From JBMHDN01 sp049889355 (lineage in GTDB: Bacteria > Pseudomonadota > Alphaproteobacteria > Puniceispirillales > Puniceispirillaceae), in contig JBMHDN010000029.1 in the NCBI GenBank assembly GCA_049889355.1, forward strand, positions 21,308 to 85,307: 64,000 nt of DNA, given 5' to 3'. Under the pieces are notes generated by a model, which saw only the letters and a program-made list of their open reading frames with translations, made no database searches and was not told the DNA's origin. Position 1 is the stretch's first letter; every line of letters begins with the position of its first letter. Both the position numbers and the translations under genes were made by a program. Shown in pieces: positions 34,544-44,040 of this stretch.

Positions 34544-35947
34544 ATGGCTGGACAAGAATTTGATTTGATTGTGATTGGCGCAGGACCAGGCGGCTATGTA
34601 GCGGCTATCCGTGCAGCACAGCTGGGCATGAAAGTAGCTTGTGTGGACAAGCGCGAAACATTAGGCGGGACATGCTTGAATGTGGGCTGTATCCCGTCAA
34701 AAGCCTTGCTGCATGCCTCTGAAAAATTTGCCGCTGCCCAATCTGGCGAGTTGGCGGAGTTAGGCGTGTCATTAGGTTCTGTGAAACTGGACCTGAACGC
34801 CATGATGTCAAAAAAAGATAATGTGGTGTCTTCGCTCACTGGCGGCATTGATTTGCTCTTTGCCAAAAATAAGGTTAAGCGCCTGACCGGTTTTGCGAAA
34901 ATCACCGCCACTGGTGAGGTTACCCTCACTGAGGGCAAGGATAAAGGCAGCTATAAGGCTGATAATATTCTGATTGCCACAGGTTCTGAGCCGGCCAGCC
35001 TGCCCAATATCGAGATTGATGAGCAAAAAATCGTCTCCTCAACAGGCGCGCTGGCCCTCCCTAAATTACCAAAGAAAATGGTGGTTATCGGGGCAGGTTA
35101 TATTGGCCTTGAGATGGGCACTGTCTGGGCACGTTTGGGCACTGAGGTTGAGGTGGTGGAATATCTGCCGCGCATCCTGCCTGGCATGGATTCAGATGTG
35201 GCATCCAAATTCAAATCCATGCTGGAAAAGCAAGGGTTGAGCTTCCGTCTGGGTACCGCCGTCACAGGCGCCAAAACAACCGCAAAAGGGGTCAGCCTGT
35301 CTGTTGAAACAGATGGCAAGGCAGAGACCATCAGCTGTGATATCGCGCTGGTAGCAGTTGGTCGCCGGCCATTTACCGATAATTTAGGCTTGCAAGAGTT
35401 AGGCGTTGAATTAACCCAGCGTGGCCAGATCAAGGTAGATGAAGATTTTGAAACCAATATCCCGGGCCTTTATGCCATTGGTGATGTGATCGAAGGCCCG
35501 ATGCTGGCCCATAAAGCAGAAGAAGACGGGGTGGCAGCGGTCGAAATCATGGCTGGCATGGCAGGTCATGTGGATTATGATCTGGTGCCAGGCATTGTGT
35601 ATACATCCCCTGAAATCGCCACCTTAGGTGCGACAGAGGATAAGCTCAAAGAACAAGGCGTGGCCTATAAAAAGGGTGTTTTCCCGTTTCTGGCCAACAG
35701 CCGGGCCAAAGCCACTGGCCATACAGAAGGATTTGTGAAAATTCTGGCGGATGCGCAAACAGATAAGGTGCTGGGCGCCCATATCATCGGACATGATGCC
35801 GGCACGTTGATCCATGAAGTGGCCACCGCGATGAGCTTTGGTGCGTCTGCTGAGGATATTGCCAGAACCTGTCATGGCCACCCAACCACCAATGAGGCCG
35901 TCAAAGAAGCAGCCCTTGCTGTTGATAAACAGGCGATTCACATCTGA
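34544..35947 (+). CDS. lpd: Dihydrolipoyl dehydrogenase (E3)
   Basis: A 467-residue FAD-dependent disulfide oxidoreductase that reoxidises lipoamide of the SucAB complex. GAGPGGYVAAIRAAQLG binds FAD, the redox pair is Cys44/Cys49 in GGTCLNVGCIPSKALL, VIGAGYIGLEMG binds NAD, and the catalytic HGHPTTNEA is HxxxxxE-like (CHGHPTTNEAVKEA). It closes the TCA block and is followed by a terminator. Confidence 0.97.
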   Translation: MAGQEFDLIVIGAGPGGYVAAIRAAQLGMKVACVDKRETLGGTCLNVGCIPSKALLHASEKFAAAQSGELAELGVSLGSVKLDLNAMMSKKDNVVSSLTGGIDLLFAKNKVKRLTGFAKITATGEVTLTEGKDKGSYKADNILIATGSEPASLPNIEIDEQKIVSSTGALALPKLPKKMVVIGAGYIGLEMGTVWARLGTEVEVVEYLPRILPGMDSDVASKFKSMLEKQGLSFRLGTAVTGAKTTAKGVSLSVETDGKAETISCDIALVAVGRRPFTDNLGLQELGVELTQRGQIKVDEDFETNIPGLYAIGDVIEGPMLAHKAEEDGVAAVEIMAGMAGHVDYDLVPGIVYTSPEIATLGATEDKLKEQGVAYKKGVFPFLANSRAKATGHTEGFVKILADAQTDKVLGAHIIGHDAGTLIHEVATAMSFGASAEDIARTCHGHPTTNEAVKEAALAVDKQAIHI

Positions 35948-35978
35948 TTGGCTATCAGGCTTGAAAATTGAAAATCAT

Positions 35979-36012
35979 AAAGGCGGTGCTTGCAAAAAGG
36001 ACCGCCTTTTTT
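35979..36012 (+). terminator. Terminator after lpd
   Basis: Stem AAAGGCGGT (35979-35987) and ACCGCCTTT (36001-36009), followed by more T. It ends the TCA run and slightly overlaps the 3' end of the convergent xerC. Confidence 0.9.
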
Positions 36013-36907
36013 ACGTCGCACGTGGGTGTGTTTCCTGATAAATCGCGCGCAGCTTGGCCTGATCCAGATGCGTATAACGCTGGGTAGTGGACAGGCTGGC
36101 ATGGCCCAATAATTGCTGAATAGACCGCAAATCACCGCCACCTTCGAGCAAATGTGTCGCAAAAGCATGACGCAGGCTATGCGGGGTGGTTCTGGCTGGC
36201 AGGCCGGCGGCTAGGCGCAATTTCTCGACCATCCGCTGCACCGCACGCGGCCCATAAGGACCACCTCTTGAAGAGCAAAAGAGCGGCTGATCCCCTTGCG
36301 GCTGAAACGGACAGCTGGCCCGCGCTGTGGCTACAGCTTCCTGCAGAATCGCTAAAATAGGTACTGCGCGTGTTTTCTGGCCTTTTCCGGTGATCTCTAG
36401 CCAGGGACCGAGCGGTAAATCACTGGCCTTCAGGCTCAGCGCTTCAGATAGGCGCAAGCCCGCCCCATACATCAGCATCAAAATAGCCAGATCGCGTTTC
36501 TTTTCCCAGTCAGGGCGATTTTGAGTTTGCAGACAATCAAGCATCAGCTGTGCGTCATCTTGTGTGAGCGTGCTGGGCAATGTGCGGGCCAGTTTCGGGG
36601 CCTTCATCCAGCTGATATCATCTAGGGTAAAAAAATGGTGACGTGTCCCGAAATTATAGAAATTCCGGACGCTGGATACACGCCGTGCCACAGATGATTT
36701 CGATAAGCCGCGCGCCTGCATATCAGCAAGCCAGCTACGAAACCCCTGCCGATCAGGGGGCAGTAGGGGCAGGCCTTGCTTGGCCTGCATAGCGCGATAA
36801 TCTTCAAAATCACGGCTATAGGCATCAAGCGTGTGATCTGAATAGCGCTTTTCGAGACGCAGCCATTCTTCCCAGCGTTGCAAAACGTCGCCCAGCTCTT
36901 GCGTCAT
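36011..36907 (-). CDS. xerC: Tyrosine recombinase XerC
   Basis: A 298-residue site-specific recombinase that resolves chromosome dimers at dif with XerD. The catalytic set is complete: Arg152 (GAGLRLSEAL), Lys176 (GKGQKTR), His243 and Arg246 (HSLRHAFATH), His269 (LLGHASLSTT) and Tyr278 (RYTH). The N-terminal SAM-like core-binding domain is present. XerC is chosen over XerD and phage integrases because it directly follows a DUF484 gene, as in many proteobacteria. Confidence 0.93.
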   Translation of the reverse strand: MTQELGDVLQRWEEWLRLEKRYSDHTLDAYSRDFEDYRAMQAKQGLPLLPPDRQGFRSWLADMQARGLSKSSVARRVSSVRNFYNFGTRHHFFTLDDISWMKAPKLARTLPSTLTQDDAQLMLDCLQTQNRPDWEKKRDLAILMLMYGAGLRLSEALSLKASDLPLGPWLEITGKGQKTRAVPILAILQEAVATARASCPFQPQGDQPLFCSSRGGPYGPRAVQRMVEKLRLAAGLPARTTPHSLRHAFATHLLEGGGDLRSIQQLLGHASLSTTQRYTHLDQAKLRAIYQETHPRAT

Positions 36908-37618
36908 TTAGCCCTCAAGACGCGCCAATAGGCAAACACCGGCAATTTCAGCCAGATAGGTTAAAAGGGTCTGACCTTGTTCTGGGTGGAAATGTTCAGC
37001 ATTCCGCCCGCCAAGCAGCAAGGCTGAACCTGCAATAGGGGCAGGCAGCTGATCAGGCAGCGCGACTACCGCCATTGAGGCAGCAGGCGTGTTAAATAGC
37101 TCAATTTGTTTGTGATTCGGACCCAGATAGATGGATTTTGCCTCCAGCAGCGCTGCAATTTGCGCCTCTGGTAAGACCAGAAAACCCAGCTCTTCTGCCT
37201 GCGGCAAAGCGGTTTCTTCTGGCATGATCAGCCGCGCCCCGCTTAAGCCGAAAATCACCGGCAATTCTTCATCGATCATTTGGGCAAAACTGACCAAATC
37301 AAGACAGGCCAGAAAACCCAGCGTGGCATGATGTAATTGATGCCAATGCAGCATGTTGGTTGCTGCTAAATCGAGCAGGCTCTGGTTTGTGGCCTGTAAT
37401 TTACGCGCCTCAGCACGTGCACGTACCGCGATATGCTGTGTTAAATCCACGATATTATCGCCCTTGGGCAGGTCATCGGCGACTGGCAGATTGCCAGCAT
37501 CTGCAGAACGGCTCAGCCATTCTGGATGTTGCATCAGAAAATCGCGCAGAAAATCGGGATTCGCCTGCAAAAAGGCAGTCATCTTTTGCTGATCAAATAT
37601 TTCTGTCTGTTTGGTCAT
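36908..37618 (-). CDS. DUF484 family protein
   Basis: A 236-residue protein of the DUF484 family, GAF-like in its second half. The N-terminus FLQANPDFLRDFLMQHPEWL is the family signature, a short coiled region follows, and LVLPEAQIAALL and GGRNAEHFHPEQGQTLLTYL mark the GAF-like part. The function is unknown, but DUF484 genes commonly precede xerC. Its stop codon abuts the xerC start with no intervening base, so translational coupling is likely. Confidence 0.88.
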   Translation of the reverse strand: MTKQTEIFDQQKMTAFLQANPDFLRDFLMQHPEWLSRSADAGNLPVADDLPKGDNIVDLTQHIAVRARAEARKLQATNQSLLDLAATNMLHWHQLHHATLGFLACLDLVSFAQMIDEELPVIFGLSGARLIMPEETALPQAEELGFLVLPEAQIAALLEAKSIYLGPNHKQIELFNTPAASMAVVALPDQLPAPIAGSALLLGGRNAEHFHPEQGQTLLTYLAEIAGVCLLARLEG

Positions 37619-37639
37619 ATAAAAGCCCTTTCTTGTGTA

Positions 37640-37670
37640 AGAAAAAGGGGCCTTTAGATAGAGGCCCCTT
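37640..37670 (-). terminator. Terminator of the transaldolase gene
   Basis: Read on the reverse strand, stem AAGGGGCCT and AGGCCCCTT with an eight-base loop, followed by TTTC. It lies nine bases after the transaldolase stop and before DUF484-xerC. Confidence 0.85.
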
Positions 37671-37679
37671 AAGGCTCAT

Positions 37680-38333
37680 TTATAAAATAGACTGACCTGT
37701 CTTCTCCCAATCTGCCAGAAAGGCAGCAAGCCCTTTATCTGTCAGCGGATGCTGATACATCTGCATCAGCACTTTTGGCGGAATGGTGACCACATCTGCG
37801 CCCAATTGGGCGGCATCGGCCACATGTTGCGGGCCGCGCACTGAAGCGACCAGCACTTCTGTATCAAACCCATAGTGATCATAAAGGGTGATAATATCGG
37901 CGATAAGCTGCATACCATCACCGCCCAAATCATCGAGCCTGCCAACAAAAGGCGAAATAAAGCTGGCCCCTGCCTTGGCTGCCAGCAGGGCCTGAGGGGC
38001 TGAAAAACATAACGTCACATTGGTGTCGATATTGCGTTCACTTAAAAGCCGGCAGACCACCAGCCCATCGCGTGTCAGCGGTAGTTTCACCACCACATTA
38101 TCAGCCAAGCCTGCCAGATAGGTGCCTTCTGCCAACATGCCCTCAATATCAGTGGCTGTTACTTCCGCGCTGACCGGACCATCTACCAATTCGCAGATTT
38201 CTGAAATGGCTTCGCCCATATTACGCCCTGATTTGGCAATCAGCGATGGGTTGGTGGTCACACCATCAACCATGCCTGTTTCAACAAAGCTGCGAATCTC
38301 GTCAATATCTGCGGTATCCAAAAAAATCTTCAT
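37680..38333 (-). CDS. tal: Small transaldolase / fructose-6-phosphate aldolase-like (TalC/MipB family)
   Basis: A 217-residue class I aldolase of the short transaldolase family, moving a dihydroxyacetone unit in the pentose phosphate pathway. MKIFLDTADIDEI is the canonical start and VTTNPSLIAKSG is conserved. Lys83 in VVKLPLT is the Schiff-base lysine. Short-family members act as transaldolase or fructose-6-phosphate aldolase. Which applies here cannot be settled by eye. The frame extends upstream but ATG 38333 is clear. Confidence 0.9.
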   Translation of the reverse strand: MKIFLDTADIDEIRSFVETGMVDGVTTNPSLIAKSGRNMGEAISEICELVDGPVSAEVTATDIEGMLAEGTYLAGLADNVVVKLPLTRDGLVVCRLLSERNIDTNVTLCFSAPQALLAAKAGASFISPFVGRLDDLGGDGMQLIADIITLYDHYGFDTEVLVASVRGPQHVADAAQLGADVVTIPPKVLMQMYQHPLTDKGLAAFLADWEKTGQSIL

Positions 38334-38444
38334 GGTCTCAAATCCTATTTTTGTGCCATTACAACCTATGATGCGGCGTATTACGGGCCGTTTATGCATC
38401 AGTTGCGACTAGGCAGTCTTTGCTTGCTAGTTTACAGTCGGGAC

Positions 38445-40793
38445 ATGGCAACGCAACCCGCAAAACAGAATATGCCGATACAATCTTCATCATCCAAATC
38501 AGCCGACTCTTCTGCCATGTTCGAAGATAATGCAGATAGGGTGCTGATTCGGGTGGCCGTTCCTCTTGCCTTTAGCAGACAGCAAATCGCCTATGATTAT
38601 ATCTGTCCGGCTCATTGGGCCCCTACCAAAGGCATGCTGATTGAAGTCCCTGTCGGCAAACGCACCATGGCTGGGCTTGTGCTTGACCTGCTCGACCAGA
38701 GTGATGTTGCACCAGATAAGTTAAAAGCTGCTATCAGACGATATGATTTGCCGCCCATGCCAGATGGCGTGTTGCGGTTTCTGGATAAAATGACAGGCTG
38801 GACTCTTACGGCTTACGGGTCGGTTTTACGGGCTCTTTTGGCCAATGGTCAATATATGGACTCGCCTGCTATGCGCCGGCTTGTGTGCCTGCCAGAGGAG
38901 CGCGGGTCTCTTATCGACGAAAAACTCAGCCCGGCCCGCAAAAAGCTTATTCAGGCGATGGCTGATTTGCCGCCAATGGGCCAGAGCGATCTGGCACGAG
39001 AGACGGGGGCCAGCACCAGCCTGATAAAAGCGATGGTAGATGCGGGCCAGCTCTCTAGCTATGCGGTACCGCGCCAGCCGGCCTTGCCAAAAACAGCTGA
39101 TATGCGCACTGACCAGCTGGTCCTATCAGATGATCAGCGCCAGGTGGTAGAGGGTATATCTCAGACTTTAGATCATTTTCAGGTTCATTTGCTCGATGGG
39201 GTTACCGGTTCTGGCAAGACAGAAACCTATCTTGATCTGGTGCGCAGAACCGCGCAGTCAGGCAAGCAGGTGGTGATTCTCCTGCCTGAAATTGCCCTCA
39301 CCGATGGCTGGCTGAAACGCTTTCAGCGCTGGTTCGGACAAGACCCTCAAATCTGGCATAGTTCAGTTAGCCCTGCCCGCCGTCATCAGATTTGGCAAGC
39401 CGCCCTGTCAGGCGTGCCGATGGTGGTGGTGGGTGCACGCTCTGCGCTGTTTCTGCCTTTTGCGGCTTTGGGTTTGATTGTGGTGGATGAAGAACATGAT
39501 GCCAGCTTCAAACAAGAAGATGGTCTGATTTATCAGGCACGGGATATGGCGGTTTTGCGAGGTTCGGTGGAAAATGCACCGGTTTTGCTGGCCAGCGCGA
39601 CCCCTTCTTTGGAAAGCTGGGTCAATCAGAAACAAGCCCGCTATAGCCACTGGCAATTACCCGGACGGTATGGGGCTGCTGATCTGCCTGATATTCAGCT
39701 GGTTGATATGCGGCGTAAAAAACGCGATTTTGCGCCAGCATCACCAGATTCAACCTCACCTGAAATCAAGCCGAATAAATGGCTCTCACCTGCGATTCAG
39801 GAAGCTTTGGCTGACCGTCTCATACGCGGTGAGCAGAGCTTGTTATATCTCAATCGCCGAGGCTATGCACCGATGGCGGTTTGCGGTGACTGTGGCGCGC
39901 GGCGCAGCTGCGTGCAATGTGATTCGCTGTTGGTGACCCACCGCTTGGCTGGCAAGATGAGATGCCATCAATGCGGTCATGCCGAAATTTTGACACTGGA
40001 TTGTGCCGCCTGTGGGGCAGAGGATAGTCTGCAGCTGGTCGGACCAGGTGTTGAGCGGCTGGCTGATGAGGTGGCGTTGCTATTTCCAGAAGCCCGGCTT
40101 GGCCTGATGTCCAGCGATATCCTCGCCAGCAAAGAGCAGGCACAACGCCTGATGGGCCAGATGATGGCAGGCGAGATCGATATATTGATAGGCACCCAGC
40201 TGGCTGCCAAAGGCCATCATTTCCCGGCGTTGACTTTTGTGGGTGTGGTGGATGCAGATATTGGCCTGTTTGGCGGCGATTTCAGAGCCTGTGAGCGGAC
40301 ATATCAGATGTTGATTCAGGTGGCTGGCCGCGCTGGACGTGATAAATCAAAGCTGGGCGTCGATGAGAGGGGCAAACCACGCCGTGGTCTGGCTCTGATT
40401 CAGACTAGCCAGCCTGACCATCCGGTTTTAGAGGCGCTTTGTCAGGGTGATCGCGATCGGTTTCTGGCATTGGAATCGCAAGAACGTGAAAAAGCGGCGA
40501 TGCCGCCCTTTGGTAAAATGGTGGCTTTGATCCTCACCGCCAGTGATTCGGCTAAGCTGAGCGCGGTATGCGAAGCCTTGCAGGCAACACGCCCGCATTT
40601 TGAACAAACCCAAATTTATGGCCCCGCTGTTGCGCCGATTGCGATGATAAGAGGCCGCCACAGGGTACGTTTTTTGATTATCTCGGCGCGTGCTGTTGCG
40701 CTCCAGCAGATTGTTTCAGACTGGTTAGCACAGGTGAAAATGCCAGCCACTGTCCATCTGACAATTGATGTAGATCCTTATCATTTCTTTTAA
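38445..40793 (+). CDS. priA: Primosomal protein N' (replication restart helicase PriA)
   Basis: A 782-residue DNA helicase that reloads the replisome at stalled forks. The N-terminal 3' DNA-binding domain has VAVPLAFSRQQIAYDY. Walker A is GVTGSGKTETYLD and the DExH box is VVDEEHDAS. The zinc-binding cysteines occur as CGDCGARRSCVQC and CHQCGHAE/CAACG. ATG 38445 is chosen from the extended frame starting at 38394. It is divergent from the transaldolase gene. Confidence 0.95.
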   Translation: MATQPAKQNMPIQSSSSKSADSSAMFEDNADRVLIRVAVPLAFSRQQIAYDYICPAHWAPTKGMLIEVPVGKRTMAGLVLDLLDQSDVAPDKLKAAIRRYDLPPMPDGVLRFLDKMTGWTLTAYGSVLRALLANGQYMDSPAMRRLVCLPEERGSLIDEKLSPARKKLIQAMADLPPMGQSDLARETGASTSLIKAMVDAGQLSSYAVPRQPALPKTADMRTDQLVLSDDQRQVVEGISQTLDHFQVHLLDGVTGSGKTETYLDLVRRTAQSGKQVVILLPEIALTDGWLKRFQRWFGQDPQIWHSSVSPARRHQIWQAALSGVPMVVVGARSALFLPFAALGLIVVDEEHDASFKQEDGLIYQARDMAVLRGSVENAPVLLASATPSLESWVNQKQARYSHWQLPGRYGAADLPDIQLVDMRRKKRDFAPASPDSTSPEIKPNKWLSPAIQEALADRLIRGEQSLLYLNRRGYAPMAVCGDCGARRSCVQCDSLLVTHRLAGKMRCHQCGHAEILTLDCAACGAEDSLQLVGPGVERLADEVALLFPEARLGLMSSDILASKEQAQRLMGQMMAGEIDILIGTQLAAKGHHFPALTFVGVVDADIGLFGGDFRACERTYQMLIQVAGRAGRDKSKLGVDERGKPRRGLALIQTSQPDHPVLEALCQGDRDRFLALESQEREKAAMPPFGKMVALILTASDSAKLSAVCEALQATRPHFEQTQIYGPAVAPIAMIRGRHRVRFLIISARAVALQQIVSDWLAQVKMPATVHLTIDVDPYHFF

Positions 40794-40894
40794 AAAAGCC
40801 AGCCGATAGCCCCAGAACAGCGACAGACCTGCGGCCTTTTGTCAGAGGCAGGGTAAATCAGGTCCAAATTCATCGATTTTCTGGCCTGATAAAC

Positions 40895-40923
40895 TTGCCT
40901 TATCGCCTGTGCTGTGATAGCAC
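40895..40923 (+). promoter_or_regulatory. Possible promoter of the atpHAGDC operon
   Basis: TTGCCT (40895-40900), a 17-base spacer and TAGCAC (40918-40923) lie 90 bases before atpH. The -10 is poor. The 220-base priA-atpH gap holds no gene. An imperfect ATCAGGTCC/GGCCTGAT pair spans 40858-40890 just upstream. Confidence 0.3.
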
Positions 40924-41013
40924 GTCCGCAGATTGGGATTAGGGCGCTTTGATTGGTCTTGTATCAACACCGTCTGCCGATCCCCGTATAATGGTTTTTT
41001 TGAAGAGCAGAAT

Positions 41014-41571
41014 ATGTCTGGTTCATATGCAAAAGGTCTGGCCGGTCGTTATGCAGGTGCACTGCATGACCTGGCAAGTGAGGCAGGTCTCACACAGGCT
41101 GTTCAGGCTGATCTCGCGGCTTTGCAAACCCTCATTTCTGAAAATGCAGAATTGAAGTCGGTGATTTCCTCACCTGTTTATGCACGCGATGAGCAAGCCA
41201 AGGCGCTTAATGCCATATTGGAAAAGGCAGGTGCACAGGAGCTGACCCGCAAATTTATCGGCGCAGTTGCTGATAATGGTCGCCTGTTTGCCCTTTCAAA
41301 CATCATTTCGGCTTATGATGCGATGGTCGCTGCGGCGGCTGGTCAGGTCTCTGCCGAGGTCACCTCTGCTGTTGCGCTTGATAAAGAGCGTCAGGCATTG
41401 GTCGAAAAAACAGTGGCCTCTCTGGCCGGTGCCGATGATGTGGCACTGACTATGAAGGTTGACCCGTCATTGATTGGCGGGCTTGTGGTGCGTATCGGCT
41501 CTAAAATGTTCGATACATCAATTAAAACCAAACTCAACCGCCTTGAAATGGCAATGAAGGGTGTGGCGTAA
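41014..41571 (+). CDS. atpH: ATP synthase F1 delta subunit
   Basis: A 185-residue OSCP/delta subunit that ties F1 to the Fo stator. GRYAGALHDLA is the family N-terminus, and the C-terminal DPSLIGGLVVRIGSKMFDTSIKTKL is the delta signature region. The frame is open from 40933, but ATG 41014 fits the family start. The stop overlaps atpA by one base (TAATG). Confidence 0.95.
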   Translation: MSGSYAKGLAGRYAGALHDLASEAGLTQAVQADLAALQTLISENAELKSVISSPVYARDEQAKALNAILEKAGAQELTRKFIGAVADNGRLFALSNIISAYDAMVAAAAGQVSAEVTSAVALDKERQALVEKTVASLAGADDVALTMKVDPSLIGGLVVRIGSKMFDTSIKTKLNRLEMAMKGVA

Positions 41572-43106
41572 TGGATATCCGGGCAGCTGAAATTTCAGCA
41601 ATTCTCAAAGATCAGATTTCCAATTTTGGTAATGAGGCAGAAGTCGCCGAAGTGGGCCGTGTGCTCTCTGTTGGTGATGGTATTGCCCGTGTCTATGGTC
41701 TGGACCAGGTTCAGGCAGGCGAGCTGGTTGAATTCGATAGTGGTGTAAAGGGTATGGCCCTGAACCTTGAGACTGATAATGTCGGTGTCGTGGTTTTCGG
41801 TGATGACCGTTCTATCCATGAAGGCGATGTTGTACGTCGTACAGCCTCAATTGTGGATGCGCCTGTTGGTAAGGGTCTGCTTGGCCGCGTTGTGGACGCG
41901 CTGGGCAACCCGATTGATGGCAAAGGCCCGCTCGAAGATGTCAACCGTACACGTGTTGAGGTCAAAGCACCTGGCATTATGCCACGTCAATCTGTGCATG
42001 AGCCAATGCAGACTGGCCTGAAGGCGATTGACAGCCTGATCCCAGTTGGTCGTGGCCAGCGTGAATTGATTATTGGTGACCGTCAGACAGGTAAGACCGC
42101 GATTGCGATTGATACCTTCATCAACCAGAAAGCGGTGAATGAAGCCGCTGGCGATGATGATGCAAAGAAGCTGTTCTGTATTTATGTTGCGGTTGGCCAG
42201 AAGCGCTCAACTGTGGCACAGATTGTGCGGACACTCGAAGAAAATGGCGCGCTGGAATATTCCATCGTTGTCGCCGCGACTGCATCAGACCCTGCACCAA
42301 TGCAGTTCTTGGCACCTTATACGGCCGCTGCGATGGGTGAATATTTCCGTGATAACGGCATGCATGCGCTGGTCGTATATGATGATTTGTCAAAGCAGGC
42401 TGTGGCCTATCGTCAGATGTCATTGTTGCTGCGTCGCCCGCCAGGCCGCGAAGCCTACCCAGGTGATGTATTCTATCTGCACTCACGCCTGCTGGAACGC
42501 GCAGCTAAGCTGAATGCGGATAATGGTTCAGGCTCACTGACCGCGCTGCCGGTGATTGAAACACAGGCAGGCGACGTGTCAGCCTATATCCCAACCAACG
42601 TGATTTCGATTACAGATGGTCAGATCTTCTTAGAAACAGACCTGTTCTATAAAGGTATTCGCCCAGCGGTGAATGTCGGTCTGTCAGTATCGCGTGTAGG
42701 CTCTGCTGCACAGATTAAAGCGATGAAACAGGTCGCCGGCTCTATCAAGCTGGAACTGGCACAATATCGTGAAATGGCAGCGTTTGCCCAGTTCGCGTCA
42801 GATATGGATGCCTCAACCCGTAAATTGCTGGAACGTGGCGCACGTCTAACCGAACTGCTCAAGCAACCGCAATATTCACCAATGTCTGTTGAAGAGCAGG
42901 TGGCTGTGATTTTCGCTGGTGTGAAAGGCTATCTGGACGATATCGCCCTGGCTGATATTGGCCGCTTTGAATCAGGCCTGCTGGACGCGCTGCGTGGCAG
43001 TGGTGCCAGCATCTTGGCCACTATTCGCGACGAGCAGAAGATTTCGGACGATACCGAAGCCAAGCTGCGTGATGCGATTGAAGCTTTCGCCAAGAGCTTT
43101 GCATAA
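41571..43106 (+). CDS. atpA: ATP synthase F1 alpha subunit
   Basis: A 511-residue non-catalytic nucleotide-binding subunit. Walker A is GDRQTGKTAIAIDT and PAVNVGLSVSRVGSAAQ is the alpha signature. MDIRAAEISAILKDQI is a typical alphaproteobacterial start. Translation is probably coupled to atpH through the overlapping TAATG. Confidence 0.98.
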   Translation: MDIRAAEISAILKDQISNFGNEAEVAEVGRVLSVGDGIARVYGLDQVQAGELVEFDSGVKGMALNLETDNVGVVVFGDDRSIHEGDVVRRTASIVDAPVGKGLLGRVVDALGNPIDGKGPLEDVNRTRVEVKAPGIMPRQSVHEPMQTGLKAIDSLIPVGRGQRELIIGDRQTGKTAIAIDTFINQKAVNEAAGDDDAKKLFCIYVAVGQKRSTVAQIVRTLEENGALEYSIVVAATASDPAPMQFLAPYTAAAMGEYFRDNGMHALVVYDDLSKQAVAYRQMSLLLRRPPGREAYPGDVFYLHSRLLERAAKLNADNGSGSLTALPVIETQAGDVSAYIPTNVISITDGQIFLETDLFYKGIRPAVNVGLSVSRVGSAAQIKAMKQVAGSIKLELAQYREMAAFAQFASDMDASTRKLLERGARLTELLKQPQYSPMSVEEQVAVIFAGVKGYLDDIALADIGRFESGLLDALRGSGASILATIRDEQKISDDTEAKLRDAIEAFAKSFA

Positions 43107-43124
43107 GTCTGAGGTTTTAACGCA

Positions 43125-44009
43125 ATGCCTAATTTGAAGGACCTCAAAACCCGGATTAACAGCGTCAAATCTACGCAGAAGATTACCTCTGCGATGAAGA
43201 TGGTCGCTGCAGCTAAGCTGCGCCGGGCTCAAGAAGCGGCTGAATCTGCGCGCCCTTATGCATCCCAGATGCAGGCGGTCATTGCAGGTTTGGCAGCCAA
43301 GGCAGATGCAAGCTCAGCCAACCCACTTCTGGTGGGGCGCGCCGATGTCGCGGCCCATCTGCTGGTGATTATCTCAGCTGATCGCGGCTTGTGTGGCGGC
43401 TTTAACGGCTCTATCACCCGCGAAGCACGCGAGCATATTGCCCAGCTTGAAGACGCTGGCAAAAAGGTTGTGGTCTATATTGTAGGCCGTAAATCTGGTG
43501 ATGCGCTGGCTTCAGAAATTGAAGGCAAGCTGTTCAACCGGATTGATGGTGTTCAGGGCTCTTCAGTGGCTTTTGGCGATGCAGCAGAAATTGCAGGCAA
43601 AATCATTGATGGTTTCGAAGCTGGTCATTTTGATGCGGCCTCGATGCTTTATAACCGCTTTGTGAATGCGATTACACAGACCGTAACCCATAAGATGCTG
43701 ATCCCAGCAGAAGTTGAGGCTGGTGCCGATACATCTGAGGATACAGCAAATGGTGCTGTCTATGAGTATGAGCCAGATGAAGCTGAATTGCTGGCTGCTT
43801 TGTTGCCACGCAATATCTCAACCCAGCTGTTTTCAGCGCTGCTTGAATCCTCTGCGGCAGAATTAGCTGCCCGGATGACAGCGATGGATAACGCTACCCG
43901 TAATGCAGGCGATATGATCGATCGTCTGACCCTTGTTTATAACCGAACCCGTCAGGCAAACATCACCAAAGAGCTGATTGAAATCATCTCTGGTGCGGAA
44001 GCCCTGTAG
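43125..44009 (+). CDS. atpG: ATP synthase F1 gamma subunit
   Basis: A 294-residue central-stalk subunit that rotates inside alpha3beta3. MPNLKDLKTRINSVKSTQKI and ITSAMKMVAAAKLRRAQ form the N-terminal coiled-coil helix. The C-terminal ARMTAMDNATRNAGDMID is the gamma signature helix. It follows atpA by 18 bases. Confidence 0.98.
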   Translation: MPNLKDLKTRINSVKSTQKITSAMKMVAAAKLRRAQEAAESARPYASQMQAVIAGLAAKADASSANPLLVGRADVAAHLLVIISADRGLCGGFNGSITREAREHIAQLEDAGKKVVVYIVGRKSGDALASEIEGKLFNRIDGVQGSSVAFGDAAEIAGKIIDGFEAGHFDAASMLYNRFVNAITQTVTHKMLIPAEVEAGADTSEDTANGAVYEYEPDEAELLAALLPRNISTQLFSALLESSAAELAARMTAMDNATRNAGDMIDRLTLVYNRTRQANITKELIEIISGAEAL

Positions 44010-44040
44010 GATCACGAACCCATAGCCGGAGTATAGTCTT

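Noticed and set aside
36011..36907. Integrase marking a mobile element
   Set aside because: It is XerC with a complete catalytic set next to DUF484, with no att-like repeats, tRNA or phage genes nearby.
40794..41013. atpI or a small gene before atpH
   Set aside because: No open frame with a plausible start and membrane segments fits this 220-base gap.
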